NCBI GenBank assembly: GCA_959347315.1
Contig: OY365806.1
Location: forward strand, 32,180,818 to 32,244,817
DNA length: 64,000 nucleotides
Direction of reading: 5' to 3'
Source of the DNA: Bimastos eiseni
Taxonomy: Eukaryota > Annelida > Clitellata > Crassiclitellata > Lumbricidae
Shown here: positions 13,869-24,100 of the stretch, piece after piece
Layout: every line of letters begins with the position of its first letter
Position numbering within the stretch: the stretch's first letter is position 1
Translations under genes and position numbers: made by a program
The notes under the pieces: generated by a model
The model's input: only the letters and a program-made list of their open reading frames with translations
What the model was told of the DNA's origin: nothing
Databases searched by the model: none

Positions 13869-15977
13869 AGGCTAGGTGTCGTGAGAGTCAGTTAGAGTAA
13901 GTCATGAGGGTTGGTTAGGGCAATCATTAGAAAACATGGTTCCTTCGGTGCAGCCGCCGCTGCATGCCAAAAGATATGGTGCGATGCGCAGAAACCCCGA
14001 TACTGCACATTTGACACAATATGTTGGGGCATGCAACTTCCCAACTACTCGGTCTAACCCTGTTCAATTGGAGAGTTTGTAGCAGTCAGCATCACAAATT
14101 GCACTCTGATCTGTGGAACAGCGATAGTCTGCCCTAGAGTTCTCAACCCAAAAAATCACTCAGTTCTTGCAATAATGAAAGTCATGAACAAGATTCCTAA
14201 AGTCACTATAACAACTATAGAATGAGTGAATGAATGATAACGACAAATGATTCATGGACAAATGATTCACCTACAAAAGGTTGGCCTACCAAAACTCTGC
14301 TTTGTTCCACTCCAGTCTGTACTCGATGCAGCTGCTCGTCTGATCGCCCATCTTCCTCGCTTCTCACATATATCTACTTTCAAGACTGATCTTCATTGGC
14401 TTCCAATAACTGATAGGATTCAGTTCAAAATTCTCTTTCTTACATATAAAGCATTGTTGGGTTGATCTCCACGCTTACTTTGTTATCTTATCAGGCAACC
14501 TATCTCGGTTACCTATGTATGTCCTCTCCGCTCTTTAGACCGTCACTATCTTCTAGTGCCTCAGTCTCAGTGCTACAGCTCAGCATCATGCCCATGCCTC
14601 TGCTGGCCCTTTGCTATGGAACAGCCATACTGTTGTGACCCATGCTACCATCCTATCTGGTAGCACAACTGCTTCTGCTTGTTCTCTTAAGACTTTTAAT
14701 TTCCCTAGGGGTCCTTTGCACTAGGAGCGCCTCTCCAGAATTGTATGGTCTCGAGTCAGTGTCTCGGTCTCGAGACGTCTCAAGACAGTTTTTTGGTATA
14801 TCGGTCTCGGAAGCCTGCTGTCTCGGTCTCAAGGTAGTGTCTCGAATTCTTAGAAACAGTCTTGAAGTGAAAGTCTTGTTCTGTCTCGAACAAGTGGTCT
14901 CGATAAGTTTCGCGTTAACTGTCTTAACATCTTGCACTATAAACTGAAACCGGAATCTACGAGAAACGGCAATTCTGGTTAATGTGTGAGTCACATGATA
15001 CTGAAATCAATTCAATTATCTTAAAGTGGAAAAATGATGAGCGTCAGTGAGAGAGAACCTGAAATTGTGAAGTTTCCTTATACTCAATTTGAAGCTATTG
15101 ACAAACAATAACTATGCTGTGCCGTTGGTCATTGATGTAAAACCACCATAATCGAAACGATCGGAACAACTTCGAGTTTCTAAGGGCGATTAAGGATACG
15201 CGCCACTTTTTAATTTCGTTGGTAGTTAGTATCGAAGTTGCTTGTTTAAAATCGTCCAGAAGATTTCAGACTTGCCTACAAAGGCTTTCTTTATACTATT
15301 CAGAAGATAGGCCGACGAAGAGATGTGTCAAAACAATAAAACACGGCAATATAAAAACTGTTCTCAGAAATTGGTACTATATAGCCTATATTATAAGTTT
15401 CAAATTGAAATTACAAACGAACCTTATTCCCGAAAACTGATACCTTAGTATTTTACAGCATTTTATATAGGATCATTCGTCTTTTACTGTCTCGTACTGT
15501 CTTGGACCTAGTGTCTCGGTCTCGGCACCTCACTGTCTCGGTCTCGTCTTGAAGTTTCAAATCTTGCATACAACACTGCGCCTCTCATTAGTTTGTACTG
15601 TGAGAGGCGCTTATAAATCCGTAAATAGAATACAAAAGTTATTATTCGCTCATTGTAGTCCGTGAACCATTTGTCGGTGAACAGTTTGTCGGTGAACTAT
15701 TTGACGAGACAAGTTCCTTGACGCAGCTTTGAAGCTGAGAAATTCGCAGAACATTGCAATACATTGCGAATTCCCCAATCGGATAGGGCGATCTCGATAA
15801 ATAAACGCATCATTAGTGAAACACGTTACAATTACTCACTCTGAAAAACTGGGACAAAGAGAGGAATTTGTAATTTTTGGCACAAACTATTTCCAAACAT
15901 TTGTCATCCGGTGAAAGGAGGTAGGAATTGCTTAGAGAAGTTGAGCCATATCGCTCGATCCCTACCACCTTAGACAT
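358..15977 (-). CDS. RUSF1: RUSF1 (RUS1 family / DUF647 protein), partial at 3' end
   Basis: Thirteen coding exons (given high to low): 15977-15840, 13487-13410, 12983-12869, 11546-11501, 11227-11195, 10335-10230, 5904-5803, 5448-5378, 4630-4437, 3558-3501, 3370-3297, 2027-1915, 406-358. All have GT...AG junctions and matching phases, giving 392 residues plus one base. Family hallmarks are VFLPQGYPESVSDDYLEYQ (exon 2), ITGTLATQAVLKGVGVG (exon 3), RLFADILNDVAIFLDIL (exons 5-6), GVAGGATRAALTQHQARRNN and MADVSAKDGSQ (exon 7), ETLVNL (exon 8) and ANYRAVVSVTMETFNQARL (exon 9). The human protein is about 468 residues, so roughly 70 C-terminal residues should lie left of base 1. Exon 13 is placed by splice signals and phase only. 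The start is ATG 15977 (MSKVVGIERYGS); an in-frame ATG at 15995 would add six residues. Exon 5 reads LDCDCKRWR where relatives usually have LDCNAKQWR. The family is membrane-associated and its molecular role is not established. Confidence 0.93.
1262..1600 (-). mobile_element. LINE 3'-end remnant (CR1/L2-like), RUSF1 intron 12
   Basis: Begins in an ATT-rich tail followed by a block (tatatagcaccccttcaagg, then cagaagcgctcccagc) that recurs with small changes at 6063-6200. There it adjoins clear reverse-transcriptase coding sequence on the minus strand. Only the noncoding 3' part and a little decayed coding sequence remain. Confidence 0.65.
2255..2475 (-). mobile_element. Truncated hAT-like element end
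   Basis: Starts cagtgttgtatgcaaga and continues with repeated 'gagaccgagacagt' motifs. The reverse complement matches 15380-15578, the right end of the intact hAT-like element at 14736-15578, including the flanking AT-rich part. The left part of the element is missing here, so this is a truncated second copy in opposite orientation. Confidence 0.7.
2476..3140 (-). mobile_element. Decayed CR1/L2-like LINE reverse transcriptase fragment
   Basis: In overlapping minus-strand frames the region encodes LGVTLDQELPFSQHINQL and a downstream ...IHAFVT..DPG.....LPLVLIECL segment. These are the typical pieces of the C-terminal reverse-transcriptase region of CR1/L2 LINEs. Several frameshifts show it is dead. 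It lies in RUSF1 intron 11. Confidence 0.75.
3640..4275. repeat. Minisatellite filling RUSF1 intron 9
   Basis: Degenerate tandem units built from ggcaggacaagaagg and a longer unit ending ...catctgctggtttcaaaaa, repeated many times with variable spacing. Most of the 878-base intron between RUSF1 exons 9 and 10 is this array. A small piece of LINE-like sequence (acacaatgctactggaatgcc, near 4084) interrupts it. The repeat is open in frames on both strands, but the encoded peptides are simple repeats with no sign of selection. Confidence 0.9.
4740..4880 (-). repeat. Interspersed repeat, copy 1 (LINE 3'-end type)
   Basis: The stretch from 'ctcactatttctcatt' through 'cctcagattcacatttc' recurs in diverged form at about 30360-30480 and 39590-39690. 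It is probably the 3' end of one retroelement family; no coding part is attached here. Confidence 0.5.
6063..8300 (-). mobile_element. CR1/L2-like LINE, interrupted by a younger insertion
   Basis: Read on the minus strand, 8298-7927 encodes the start of a reverse transcriptase (NYRPIANVTIVSKVIEKLV, SGFRKGHSTETLL). After the insertion at 7121-7816 it resumes at 7113 with RRWNGLPQGSVLGPLLYIIY and a CADD box in place of the active F/YADD. Then 6901-6491 gives LNPAKTQLIWL and LGVILDQELTF. The 3' untranslated part ends at the (ATT)n tail near 6063. Stops, frameshifts and the altered catalytic box show it is inactive. It lies in RUSF1 intron 6. Confidence 0.88.
7121..7816 (+). mobile_element. 5'-truncated LINE inserted inside another LINE
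   Basis: The encoded C-terminus (SYPTRCANKYQLAYARTNTR, RCTGPKIWNEIPTDI, ending at the stop 7448-7450) is followed by a 3' untranslated region and a (caat)n tail. Flanking 7-bp copies of tggagca (7114-7120 and 7817-7823) form a target-site duplication. Its host is the minus-strand LINE at 6063-8300, whose reverse-transcriptase sequence continues on either side. Confidence 0.85.
8775..9680 (-). mobile_element. LINE-derived repeat, copy 1
   Basis: Noncoding and decayed coding sequence that shares its layout with 61850-62470: 'gcatcaaatcagaggggttatcc' versus 'gcgtcgaatcaggagggttgtcc', then 'agagtggcagagta'-type blocks. The minus strand at 9675-9352 stays open (SERDHLKLKKLVLLSCLWPF) and looks like a degenerate C-terminal LINE frame. 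Confidence 0.55.
9790..10040 (+). mobile_element. L2/CR1-like LINE C-terminal fragment
   Basis: Encodes ALHWLPVSQRISYHISALV followed by ...APSYLCDL, the standard LHWLPV...R..YK...L..K...APSYL motif at the end of CR1/L2 reverse transcriptases. Short and broken. Confidence 0.75.
10390..11190. other. RUSF1 intron 5, unassigned
   Basis: The 10390-10850 part has a mosaic, higher-GC character (a 76-codon plus-strand frame at 10440-10670, then 'gacccatggaccaggcagcag') and a (gat)n run near 10813. It looks like old retroelement DNA, but I cannot name the family. The remainder is AT-rich without recognisable content. Confidence 0.3.
11862..12684. mobile_element. hAT-like element, family A copy 1 (823 bp)
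   Basis: Terminal inverted repeats start tagggtataaccg and end cggttatgccct(a). Exact 8-bp target duplications ataccgag lie at 11854-11861 and 12685-12692. There is no transposase frame, so it is nonautonomous. Related in inverted orientation to 46166-46829, sharing internal stretches such as 'gtgcacgtggcaggttaact'. In RUSF1 intron 3. Confidence 0.88.
13803..13868. repeat. (GT)n(TA)n(GT)n microsatellite
   Basis: Simple dinucleotide run with a central TA block flanked by GT blocks. In RUSF1 intron 1. Confidence 0.97.
14247..15660 (+). mobile_element. L2/CR1-like LINE 3' part, split by a hAT element
   Basis: Encodes VLDAAARLIAHLPRFSHIST and DLHWLPITDRIQFKILFLTY, typical of the C-terminal reverse-transcriptase region, then decays. 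The LINE is interrupted at 14736-15578 and resumes with the 3'-end-like 'tgagaggcgcttataaatc' at about 15600-15620. In RUSF1 intron 1. Confidence 0.8.
14736..15578. mobile_element. hAT-like element (843 bp) nested in a LINE
   Basis: Ends are cagaattgtatg... and ...catacaacactg (imperfect inverted repeats). Exact 8-bp target duplications cgcctctc lie at 14728-14735 and 15579-15586. Both subterminal regions are rich in 'gtctcggtctcg' motifs, likely transposase-binding type repeats. No transposase frame. A truncated relative lies at 2255-2475. Confidence 0.88.
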
Positions 15978-18126
15978 CGTGGTACATCGTGGCACTTTGC
16001 TGACGTCTAATGGTCAACCCTTAAATGTCCCTGTTGAACATAAATAAGCCAGATTTCTTGGTCAATGAAACTGCACAACAATTAGTCAATCAATCAATGA
16101 GTCAATCAATCAATTCATTTATTGCTCACCCATAATATTATTGTCTGTGAGAAAGGCAACATAGGCTATATACGGCCGGGAAACAACCTCACTCACCTAA
16201 TCCCTGGAGGACATACAATAGCCAATTGGCCTTCACCTACTACATAATATTGTATTATAGGCAGGGCTGTTAATATCGCAATAAAGTATCGCGATACTTT
16301 GGTATCGGCGATCTTTCTGCAGTATCGCAGCCTGTATCGCGATAGATTTTTGTGGTCGGTATCGCGTGTGTATCGCGATACTTCTTTAGCCAGTAACCGA
16401 TACGCGATACCAATACTTTTTTCACCGTAATAAAATATTAAAATATCTTTCTCTTCCACTTGAAATATTTGCCCAATGGACGGTTTTGGATTCTGGGGAG
16501 AGAATTTCAGAGGGGGCGTCTCCAACCTGCCAATCATAATGGACCCTTACCAAGCAAGCTGGGTCATTGCTTGTAGATTCAGTCACTGGTCAGTAATAAG
16601 ACAATTGGTTCAGTGGCACTCTTTCACCAGGCACAACGTCCGAGCAGAAGACGTTGGCTATTTGCATACCAATAAATAATTATGGATCGCAACGATCACA
16701 TATACGCGTACAGACACAAACACAGCAACACACTAATACACACACACGCATATATTGTTATGCATGTCACATGGAAGCAGAAGGGTTATATACGTCAAGC
16801 ATTTCGGCGTCTATCGCATACATTCAGGCGAAACAAAGGTGCAATTGTAGATCTCCCATGCGTATAAAGCACTATCTCAGGTCCACCAGCACGGAATAAT
16901 CGAGTTTGTAATTTCGACACACGGGCAGGTGAATAGAGAGGCACCTGTATAGTATCTGAGACTTGATACTACAAGCCTAGGCTGACCAGTCGATGTAGTC
17001 CAGTATAAACAGTCACCCGACTGTTATCTCCATGCTCTACCTTGGCTTGAATACTAAGGCCCAATACACCAATCTAGCCAATGTCTTCTGCCTGGTGAAA
17101 AAGAGGCCATCGTGTAGCACACATTTTGAAAATAATAATTTTCATAATAATTGTAGTTATCCTGATTTTTTCTGTAAAAATTAATATTGTAATTATACTG
17201 ATCTTTGATATGTGAAAATAATGATTCTAAGTATGCTACTTTATTGCATGTAAAATTACCATTACAGTTATAATTCTTTTTCTTTAGCACATGTTTTGTG
17301 TGAATAAACAGGAAATTTGCTTGTCCAAAAGTATTGGTATTGGTATTGCAATACTTTTAAGAAAAAGTATTGGTATTGGTATTGCAATACTTTTTTGATG
17401 AAGCATAGGTAATACTTTTTTCAGTACGTATTGTTAACAGCCCTGATTATGGGCCTAATCACCATCATTAGAACGAACAATATCACAGAGAAAAGAGATG
17501 TCTCGATGGAATGACATTTCTTGACATGCTTATAAGGTTTACTGTGGCGGAGAAATATTCAAATTGTGACAGGTAAAAAATTGGTGTTCCCATCGACTTT
17601 CAGCTACACATGCTAAAATTGTTTTTTAATTAAAATTTAAGCTTGACATGCAATTTGCAGATCCCTGTACTTAGTTTGACATTCTGCCATCTTCCAAGAT
17701 AGTTTTTCTTAAATAAAGGATAGACTTGACTACTGCGCAGAGTGTATACACGCACGTAAGATCATCAGCAGTCGACTGATTGCTTAATGCAAGATCAATG
17801 CTCGATTTTGCCTTGATTAAGCACCTTCCATATTAGTCCCAGGTTAAACTGATTCCCGCGACTTCGCTTTTATAGGGTCTGTAGAAATTTTGTGACTACG
17901 ATATTAAGCAGATCCATTCTGTCCCACACGTAGCTAGTACCGGCACATGTCAAACCACTGGCTTATTGCATCATTGTAAATTATCGTGACTGTTTCCGAT
18001 AGAGGGCTCTGGTTTCAGAAATAAACGTTTTGTTTTGATTTGAAACGCACCTGCCTAAAATTAAACACCCTTCAATGCGGTCCTGTTATTCCAAGTATCT
18101 AAGGAAACTCAGGTCTTTGCGTCAAA
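15978..18126. other. Divergent intergenic region between RUSF1 and MKS1
   Basis: The two genes are transcribed away from each other across this 2.1-kb spacer, so it must contain both promoters. More than half of it is a hAT-like element (16262-17445), leaving about 280 bases next to RUSF1 and 680 bases next to MKS1. A short CAAT-type simple repeat lies at 16084-16113. I looked for a full RFX X-box near MKS1, as is common for ciliary genes, and did not find one. No other gene is visible. Confidence 0.75.
16262..17445. mobile_element. hAT-like element (1184 bp) between RUSF1 and MKS1
   Basis: Ends cagggctgttaat... and ...attgttaacagccctg. The flanking 8-mers attatagg and attatggg (16254-16261, 17446-17453) agree at 7 of 8 positions. 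Subterminal 'gtatcgcgatac' and 'tattggtattgcaatac' repeats form local palindromes. The interior (about 16480-17080) is unrelated sequence without a transposase. Confidence 0.82.
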
Positions 18127-21100
18127 ATGGCGGATTTGTACGAACCTAGCTACGGAACGGCTTATTATCGATCTCGAGATGCAATTAAAAATATAAAAAT
18201 AAGGTACACCCGTCTGAATTTACCGCAATGATATTAAACGGATAAAATGGCTAAGGTGCATTTTAGCAAATTTTAGTATTTCATGGAGTTTATGGTGTAT
18301 TTTAGCGTAGTTAATTATTTCGTTGGTTATATCGTGTATTATATCGTGTATTTCAGCGTAGCATGCATTTAAAATAGGCGGATATGACGTGAATGGATGT
18401 CCAGTAATATGCTATGTCACAAATGCACTGTTCTCCATATGGGCCCCAAATCCTGGCACCACCAGAGTTAGCTGTTGTAGGCCTACTAACGAGAAAGATA
18501 ATGTTTCGTGAGCTTCTGTGGTGGCGCGACTTGGGGCCCCGCATGGTATACTGCCGAGAGGGATGGGTGTTTTGTGGACTTTTGTGGTGGCCCGAGGCCC
18601 CACATGGCGCGTGAATTCCCCGTATTAGTCGCTTAAATGCGCCTTTACCTTAAAAACGTCTATAGCATCTCTGCAATAATACTCAAAGCATCAGTGGATG
18701 GTCATCACTACGCAAGAACATTGTGTAACGAAAGTCCGGTCAAAAGCTGAGAATATATGAAAACTTTTAGATCATTATTTGACTTAAAGAGCTTTCAAGA
18801 CTTAATATGATAATATCCAATATATGATTGGTGAATATCAAACCAACTTGACGGTGATTGTTTTGTGATTATGTAACGATTCTATGCATATCCACACAAG
18901 TGATGAGTAATACGTGGCATTAGGGTCATTGTAGTGAAATGTAAAAGCACTGTGATACATCATGAATGCTTGTGAAAGGTACTTGAGGGTAGATAGTAGT
19001 TGATGAAGGCACACATACATATCCTACCGGGAACCATGTCACATCTTTTTACTTTTTAAAGCTACTTTGCGTTGCCAGAATTCGGTTGGACAAGTCATCA
19101 ACTAGTACAACAATACCACAGTTGTTCCCAAAGAAAGTTGAATCTGGTGCAGAACTTCCTACAATTGAGCAGCACAAGACACCAGATATTGAGGAGGGCG
19201 AGGAATATGAATTTAGCTGGCAGGAGAAACTCTTTTGTCAGGTATGCATTTTTATACTTTTAAGAATGCCTTAAAGATATACTTTGAATCTTTTATACAA
19301 TTGTAATAGCCCTGTTTTATGAAACCTGCTGACATTGACATTTGAAGTGTCAATTATTGTGAAGGCACATTCCCGTCTAGAGACACTGTGTAAGACGGTC
19401 CTTCTCACCTTGCTAGTTTCGGAGACGCCTTAAGACTTTCTTCTTCCCTTGCCCAAGCACAGGCTCCCGTAGAAAGCGCTGCTGATTTGAGTGGCACTAT
19501 ATAAATGCTTGATTACATTGCATTACATGAATGTCTCACTTATTTTGAATCTTGGACATGTCCAACGAACTGTAGACTATGGTTCCTTGAGCTTCGACAT
19601 AATAAAGTTTTGTTGTTGCCAATTATGAAAGCCTGCCAGCCTCTTACCCATAGCATGCCTATGGCATTTGTGATAATTGATATGTTCAATCACCAGGGAT
19701 CAAAGTTCATGATCTGCTCAAGTTTTCTGGAGACCCAAGGAGTTCTTATTTAATTCTTCAACATCTTGCCACAACAATCCAATGACTCAGCATGTTTGCA
19801 TTCTTTAATACATTCATGTCCTTGGCCATTTGTGGATTTGCCATGTACCAGATGTGCACTCTTCCTTGCATACAATAGCTTTCACCTACCTCTTGAATTT
19901 ATTATTCTTTATATTTCAAAAATATAGCAAATAAAAAGATACATTAAAATTAATTTCCGATGACAATAGTCTAGTCATGTGGTTAGATTGTTAAACTTTA
20001 TGTACTTGGCTTAGACGTAGTTCCTCCTGCTGCTCTAGGAACATTGGTTAACAAGAGCTCTCCATCCCATATGATCTTTAACCGTCTCTTCGGCGTCTTC
20101 CCAGTCTATTCCCATCTCCAAAAAAACTTTATGTAACACTTTTTATTTGTTTTATCAGCGTGAAATCAACAAATACAGTAGTGAACAAAGCTGTCTAACT
20201 GTTCTTGAGAAGAAGTACCACAATGACATACAGCAACTACGGTCAGTATAGAAATTTGTAAATAAATGTGCTTGTATAGTTTTTTTATTTGCTAACCAAC
20301 TATTCCATAATTAGTTTATTACTCTTCGTAACTGCCTTGAATGTAAATTGTTATGTAGTCAATTTTGAAGTGTTCTTTTGCTGTAGTGGCATAGTAAATG
20401 TGTCTGAAATTCATTCAGTTAATAGTGCTACTTAGGTGTCAAAAGGCATAATATGTTATATGCAGATTGACCTGAGCTGTAAAGAGAAATAGCTTTGTTT
20501 GAATATTCTTGCAGGGAATGTGGACGTCCAACAAAAAGGCTATTCTCTTATGTCGATCATGACAGTTTTGCAAACAATGATTCGGTAAGAACCCTATTAC
20601 TCTCAGCTGAATTACAGTCATCTTGGAGCCATGTAGAGACAGTAAAGGCACTACACCTCCGAGTGACTCAAAGATGTCACATCTACATCCCATCATCTTT
20701 ATCTGGATAAGCTTGGTGATTGAGTTAACAAATTAATGGTTAGATTATGGCAATGGTGCCAAGTTATTATTCTTAGTTGTGTGTGTTGATCAGCTTAACT
20801 TATTGTTTTGAACTTGTTAAAAGTTCTTGTTCATTTACCATAATATATTTTGTTTATTAGTTAATTAGTTTGCTATTTGAGTTGTTATCCCGGGAGAAAT
20901 ATGAGCGTGCATAGTATTACTGTGCTGCCTTACACTACAGTACATGCCATTGCATTAACCTTTTAATGACCAGCTTTATTAATTATGCCTTACGTTTTAC
21001 TATGCGCTGGTCATTAAAGGGTTAAACTACACTGCAACAGCGCTATGCACTATTAACATTGCAATTCTTCACAATCTGTAAGCTTTTTTTAATTTGTATT

Positions 21101-24100
21101 TTACTTCATTAAAGTGCTGTTGAATGCCTTAACCCTTTAACGACCAGCGTTATTGATTATGCCTTGCACTTTAGTACATTCTGGTCGTTAAAGGGTTAAT
21201 GTGATCTCGATCTCGATTCGTTGAAAAAATAGAAGCAATAGATTTGACTTGTTTCACTAAGTGTTTCTGTTCTGGCAGTTGGAAAGAAAATTTACAAATT
21301 CTCCGATTGAGCAAACGACTCCTCTGGCTGAAAAGATGGAAACTGTGAGGCACAGAAGAGGAATTCTATGCAAAAGGTTTCTTTCTTCTGTATTGTATGT
21401 ATTAAATTGCTCTATATTGTGTTATTATGTAGCTGACAGTAATACACTATATTCAGGCCTGTCGACAGAAATTTCGAGACCCTTCGTAGTGAAATTTACG
21501 GACCCTAGGCAGAGAAATGCTGGGACCTAGGCAGAGTAGTCACAGACCTATTAAATGGAAGTGGGCGTAATTGATAGCAAAATATGATAAGTACAATAAT
21601 ATTCAGATGCGATTGCAGTGCCACCTAAAGACGGTATTAGCATTATCGGTAAAAAGTGAGATCGTACTGCTCAAGCATATATGCATACATATTACATGAT
21701 GTGCGTAATACATACACACTAACACATGTGCACATTAGTATATGCATAATATAGTGTACATATACCTACGTAAATAATATTGTGTACATATATCAATATA
21801 AAATCTTCGTGATGAATGAATGAATGAATGAGTGTATTAAATTGCGTGCATTGTGATGCTAGTAATATTTTATATGGCAATGAAATTACCTTCATACAGT
21901 ACATTGCTTTTGCATTGCATGCAGTGAGAAGAAACTGGTTCCAAAGACCAACATTGTCTGCTACGAACCCTCGGACGAGATGAAACGCAACAATCGTCTG
22001 ATCAATACCGGTGTCCAGACAATGTACATTATGGCCGATGCCTCTCCTTCAAATAGGTATGTTATATATTAACAGATATAATGGCATATAGTTGGTTATA
22101 TATGGTTTATAGGTGTTGAGTTAGTCAGTTTGAACCCTTTGTGTTATGTGTGACTGTGTGTGTATGTGTGATTGTGTATGTAGGTACATTTGTACATCTA
22201 TGCAGATGCATGTATGGTACATTTGTATTTATGTATTTCATAACTAACCAGCCAAAATATTTGCACATGGCGCAATAGATGCGAGAGATACTACACTGAC
22301 TTCCCTTTGAGCATTGAATTTTCTGTACGGTAAGCAAAATACACCAATCCACAGAGTTTAAACAGCAGGTTCATCTATGAACAAATAATGTTCAATTAGT
22401 CCCCACTGAAAGGATCCATCTATTTACATCTATTTTGTTCATATCAAATATTATTCTTTATTTTATTTTATAATACTAAAATTTGGACGATTCATTCATA
22501 GTGTGCCAACTGAAGAGAGCGAGGTAGTGCTCTGTACAATTAAGATTGATGGAAATGGTGTCCTCAGCATAAAACCAGACTTCAACAAGGGTCGTAAACC
22601 ATATAACACGGGAGGATCAAGTTCTTCTGGACGAGGTTAGTATTCATATTCCTTCTGGATTGGTTGGATTGCTAAGCTGTGGAATCATCATCATGCAAAA
22701 TTTGCCACATTTGTATGGCATGTATTTGTATGGTATGTTCAAGACGACCAGATGTGTTAGTGTTGACTATTAATTTTCTGTGTCTTTGTGATGGCATTTT
22801 GATATTTCTGATTCAATTTTCTGCCTGCTTAAGCGTTGTTTTGGCCTTACAGACATTGTTTAAGCTTTTGTAATTTCATTTGCACTGTAAATTAGTTTAT
22901 TCCATTAACCTCTCTCTTTTACAGATCTATACCACTTCACAGTTGAACATACATCAAAGCAACTGTCCAGGTTAGACTGAGGGCATATAAAAAGGCTCTA
23001 TGTAAACGAATTTTTAGGATTTCTGTTTTTAAAGACATTTACCATTGTTACATTACTGTACTTCAGTAATGTATATCTGTTGTTGTCATCATCACCACCA
23101 GTCCACCACCATCATAATCATCATCCTCATTGCCTCATTGTTGATGTAATGCAGTCAAAGAATTGTCAACAACGAATTACCATCTGTTGAATGGTTCACC
23201 AGTGACCTCCAGTTTTCTCAGCAGTGAGCACTGATGAATTTTCTGTGCTTAACCCTTTAGCGACCAGCTACCTAGGTTTTCCCATACATTTTACTACATG
23301 CTGATCGTTAAAGGGTTAAAGACATTTAACATCGTTTGGTTAGTGTAGCAACAAAGGACTTTCTAGTAGATTCTTTTAAAGTGGTACTTTGTCAATTTCC
23401 TATTACAAATAAATAATTCATAATCGTAATTTTCTTTGGCAGTAATCATCTTAATTATCCACCATAATAAAAATAATTATAATGATAACCATTATAATCA
23501 TTGAGCTGTTAGAACTCTTAATCAGAGGTAGGTAGAGGAAGAGCAAGGGAATGGTGGGAGAAACAGGAGGAGGAAGAATAAGAGATTTACATGAGGATGT
23601 TATGTTGGAGATTTTTCTGGTTTCAGGCAGGAGCAGCTGAAAGAATATAAAATGTACAAGGAGGTTAGTTGAATTTCACATTTATTCTTTTGCTTTTAAT
23701 TCTTATGCTTTTACATTGTGCCAAGTGATAATTAATTGTCTGTTAGATTATCTTGTTACCTTGTCCTGTCAGTTCGTTGAACTCTAGCGATCGCCATGAT
23801 AAATCTTCTTCATTTATTTCTTTCTGAAGTCGCATCCCTTAGTTCCTCCAGGTTTATTCCGGTTTTTTTCAGGTATTTTTTCAAGTATTTCATCCATCCA
23901 TTTTTCCTAAGGCGCCCTCTTTTCTTCCTTCCTTCTCCACATGCCAGCATCATTTCCTTCTCCAGTCCATCTGATCGCATAACATGTCCAAAGAACCCAA
24001 AGAACCCCAGCTTCCTTCTCAACGCTCTTTGTTGTAACGTCTCATCATTCTCAACTCCAATCTCCCTTCGTTTGACTTTTTCTCCGTCCATGATATTCTC

